NCBI RefSeq assembly: GCF_020966775.1
Contig: NZ_JAJKFV010000002.1
Location: 620,001-684,000 of the forward strand
Length of the DNA: 64,000 nt
Direction of reading: 5' to 3'
DNA from: Rhodopirellula halodulae
GTDB lineage: Bacteria; Planctomycetota; Planctomycetia; Pirellulales; Pirellulaceae
Each line of letters opens with the position of its first letter. The stretch's first letter is position 1. Of the stretch, positions 62,552-64,000 are shown piece by piece. The translations under genes were made by a program, and so were the position numbers. The notes beneath the pieces were generated by a model, which made no database searches, was not told the DNA's origin, and worked only from the letters and a program-made list of their open reading frames with translations.

Positions 62552-64000
62552 TCAATTGTGGGTCGTTTCATGTTTGATTGCGTACAGCATCACGACAGAA
62601 CGATCTGCCACGTGATATGAATCCCCATCAACAATGGGAGCCTCGTCCCAAGGAGTGATGTCCTCCGGTGAATCCAGGGCGGTATCGATCCATCGCCGCC
62701 AGTGACTTCCAAACAATTGGGGCAACTCAAATTGCAGTGGTTCCCAATAGGCACTGAGAATGAAATGGAACTGCATGTTGGCTTTCGGCAATTCGCCACC
62801 GAACGCAATGCAATGGGATGAATCGCTCCAATCAGGTTGATCGAGTCGGATCCCGTGCCACGTTTTTTTCGCGTCTCGCAGCATCTGATTGACGCTGCAC
62901 CGTTGGCGTTCGTGATCCGGGTTGCGTTGACTGCGGCGTGCGCAAATCAGGGAGACAAAACGGTGCAATTCCGGGTGCCGCTGCAAATTGGTCCAGTCGA
63001 ACCAACTGAGTTCGTTGTCTTGGCAGTAAGCGTTGTTGTTGCCTCTTTGTGTGTGCCGAATTTCGTCGCCCATTCGAATCATGGGAACACCGAGCGATAG
63101 CAGTGTCGTGGCCAGAAAGTTCTTGACTTGGCGGTCGCGAATTTTGTTGATCAAGGGATCTTCGGTTGGGCCTTCTGCACCACAGTTCCAACTGCGGTTG
63201 TCATCGTCTCCGTCTCGGTTGTCTTCCCCGTTGTCTTGGTTCTGTTTCTCGTTGTAGGAAACGAGGTCGTTGAGGGTGAAGCCATCGTGACAGGTCACAA
63301 AGTTGAGGCTTTGTTCCACTTCCCGTTCTTTGTGCCCGTAAATTTGAGGACTGCCGACGATTCGATCTGCAATCCGAGGGACGGTCCCCGGTTGCCCTCG
63401 AAAGAAATCACGGACGTCATCGCGGAATCGTCCATTCCATTCTCGCCATGCGTCGCCAACAAAGCTGCCAACCTGATACAGCCCGGCGGCGTCCCAAGCC
63501 TCAGCGATCAATTTGGTTCCCGCTAGAACGGGATCGGATTCAATGTCCCACAGCACCGGTGGATTGGGCTGTGGTTTGCCCGAGCCATCTCGCGATAAGA
63601 TCGATGCCAAGTCAAACCGAAACCCGTCCACATGCATTTCTTCGACCCAGTAGCGAAGACTGTCGACGATCAACCGGCGAACGATCGGATGGTTCGTGTT
63701 GAGTGTATTGCCGCACCCAGAGTAATTTGCGTAGCGCTGCCCACGATCTTCGAGCATGTAGTAGGTCGGGTTATCAATGCCACGAAAACAGAGTGTTGGT
63801 CCGTCTTCGTTTCCTTCGGCGGTGTGGTTGAACACCACATCCAGAATGACTTCGATTCCGGCGCGGTGCAGCGCCTTGACCATGTCGCGAAATTCGTTGA
63901 CTGCGCCAAGTGGATTCTGGCATGAACTGTAGTTCGTGTGCGGCGCGAAGAATGAAATCGGTGCGTAACCCCAGTAGTTGATCTTCCCTTTTGGCGCGTC
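62552..64000 (-). CDS. glgX: Glycogen debranching enzyme GlgX (5' part beyond window)
   Basis: The frame is open to the window edge, so 482 residues of the C-terminal part are seen. GH13 features: NYWGYAPISFFAPH near the cut, ILDVVFNHTAEG, nucleophile region DGFRFDLASI, acid/base region LIAEAWDAAG and FVTCHDGFTL with the third carboxylate. The GlgX-typical NRDGDDDNRSWNCG follows. It hydrolyses alpha-1,6 branches of phosphorylase-limit glycogen, the partner activity of GlgP directly downstream. Confidence 0.95.
   Translation of the reverse strand, partial: DAPKGKINYWGYAPISFFAPHTNYSSCQNPLGAVNEFRDMVKALHRAGIEVILDVVFNHTAEGNEDGPTLCFRGIDNPTYYMLEDRGQRYANYSGCGNTLNTNHPIVRRLIVDSLRYWVEEMHVDGFRFDLASILSRDGSGKPQPNPPVLWDIESDPVLAGTKLIAEAWDAAGLYQVGSFVGDAWREWNGRFRDDVRDFFRGQPGTVPRIADRIVGSPQIYGHKEREVEQSLNFVTCHDGFTLNDLVSYNEKQNQDNGEDNRDGDDDNRSWNCGAEGPTEDPLINKIRDRQVKNFLATTLLSLGVPMIRMGDEIRHTQRGNNNAYCQDNELSWFDWTNLQRHPELHRFVSLICARRSQRNPDHERQRCSVNQMLRDAKKTWHGIRLDQPDWSDSSHCIAFGGELPKANMQFHFILSAYWEPLQFELPQLFGSHWRRWIDTALDSPEDITPWDEAPIVDGDSYHVADRSVVMLYAIKHETTHN

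Noticed and set aside
1-64000. tRNA, rRNA, insertion sequences and prophage genes
   Set aside because: None recognised on reading either strand; small RNAs cannot be excluded by eye.

Overview
The window looks like chromosomal DNA of a marine planctomycete close to Rhodopirellula (Pirellulaceae). The inference rests on gene content: an adjacent DUF1552/DUF1592-type pair, several Tat-exported Gfo/Idh/MocA oxidoreductases, a very large acidic Ser/Gly-rich DUF4175-like membrane protein, a PL10 pectate lyase, and many short overlapping gene junctions with moderately GC-rich codon use. No rRNA, tRNA, CRISPR array, transposase or phage gene was recognised.

Layout. 1-8.7 kb: a co-directional cluster of circularly permuted ATP-grasp, alpha-E and transglutaminase proteins, present in two versions (separate proteins, then a fusion). 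8.8-12.7 kb: a translationally coupled DUF1552/DUF1592 pair. 12.7-17.5 kb: cold-shock-like protein, YqgE, PdxH, a short P-II-like protein, aspartate-semialdehyde dehydrogenase and an HTH protein. 18-23.5 kb: the giant DUF4175-like protein and a ComM-type ATPase. 23.5-29.4 kb: hairpin repeats, a BON-like small protein, and kpsF/kdsD - kdsC - giant LptC/LptA-like protein, which repeats the kdsD-kdsC-lptC order of proteobacterial lipopolysaccharide loci. 29.6-32.2 kb: divergent RDD membrane protein and an aberrant Nramp-related transporter, followed by a 154-bp tandem repeat. 32.5-35 kb: zinc dehydrogenase, D-2-hydroxyacid dehydrogenase and a 69-residue protein with overlapping frames. 35-40 kb: sufR-like regulator and sufC-sufB-sufD. 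40-43.2 kb: a membrane protein, a two-gene cassette with a nucleotidyltransferase-like protein, and mannose-6-phosphate isomerase. 43.3-51.5 kb: two Gfo/Idh oxidoreductases, a membrane-anchored MutS-like ATPase with a polytopic partner, and a secreted PL10 pectate lyase. 51.9-59.1 kb: radical SAM protein, two unknown proteins, oligoendopeptidase F and an orphan RbsA-type ABC ATPase. 59.1-64 kb: glgX (cut by the window edge) - glgP - ppk2, a glycogen-breakdown run ending in a polyphosphate kinase.

Working together: the SUF genes build Fe-S clusters under a probable Fe-S-sensing repressor; GlgX and GlgP would debranch and phosphorolyse glycogen while PPK2 links polyphosphate to nucleotides; KpsF and KdsC supply steps toward Kdo, and the large downstream protein is the best candidate for an envelope lipid-transport component. 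The most interesting items are that LptC/LptA-like protein, a dispersed hairpin repeat whose stems covary around GNRA loops, the transporter with two GELIA motifs in place of the Nramp metal motifs, and the membrane MutS-like ATPase.
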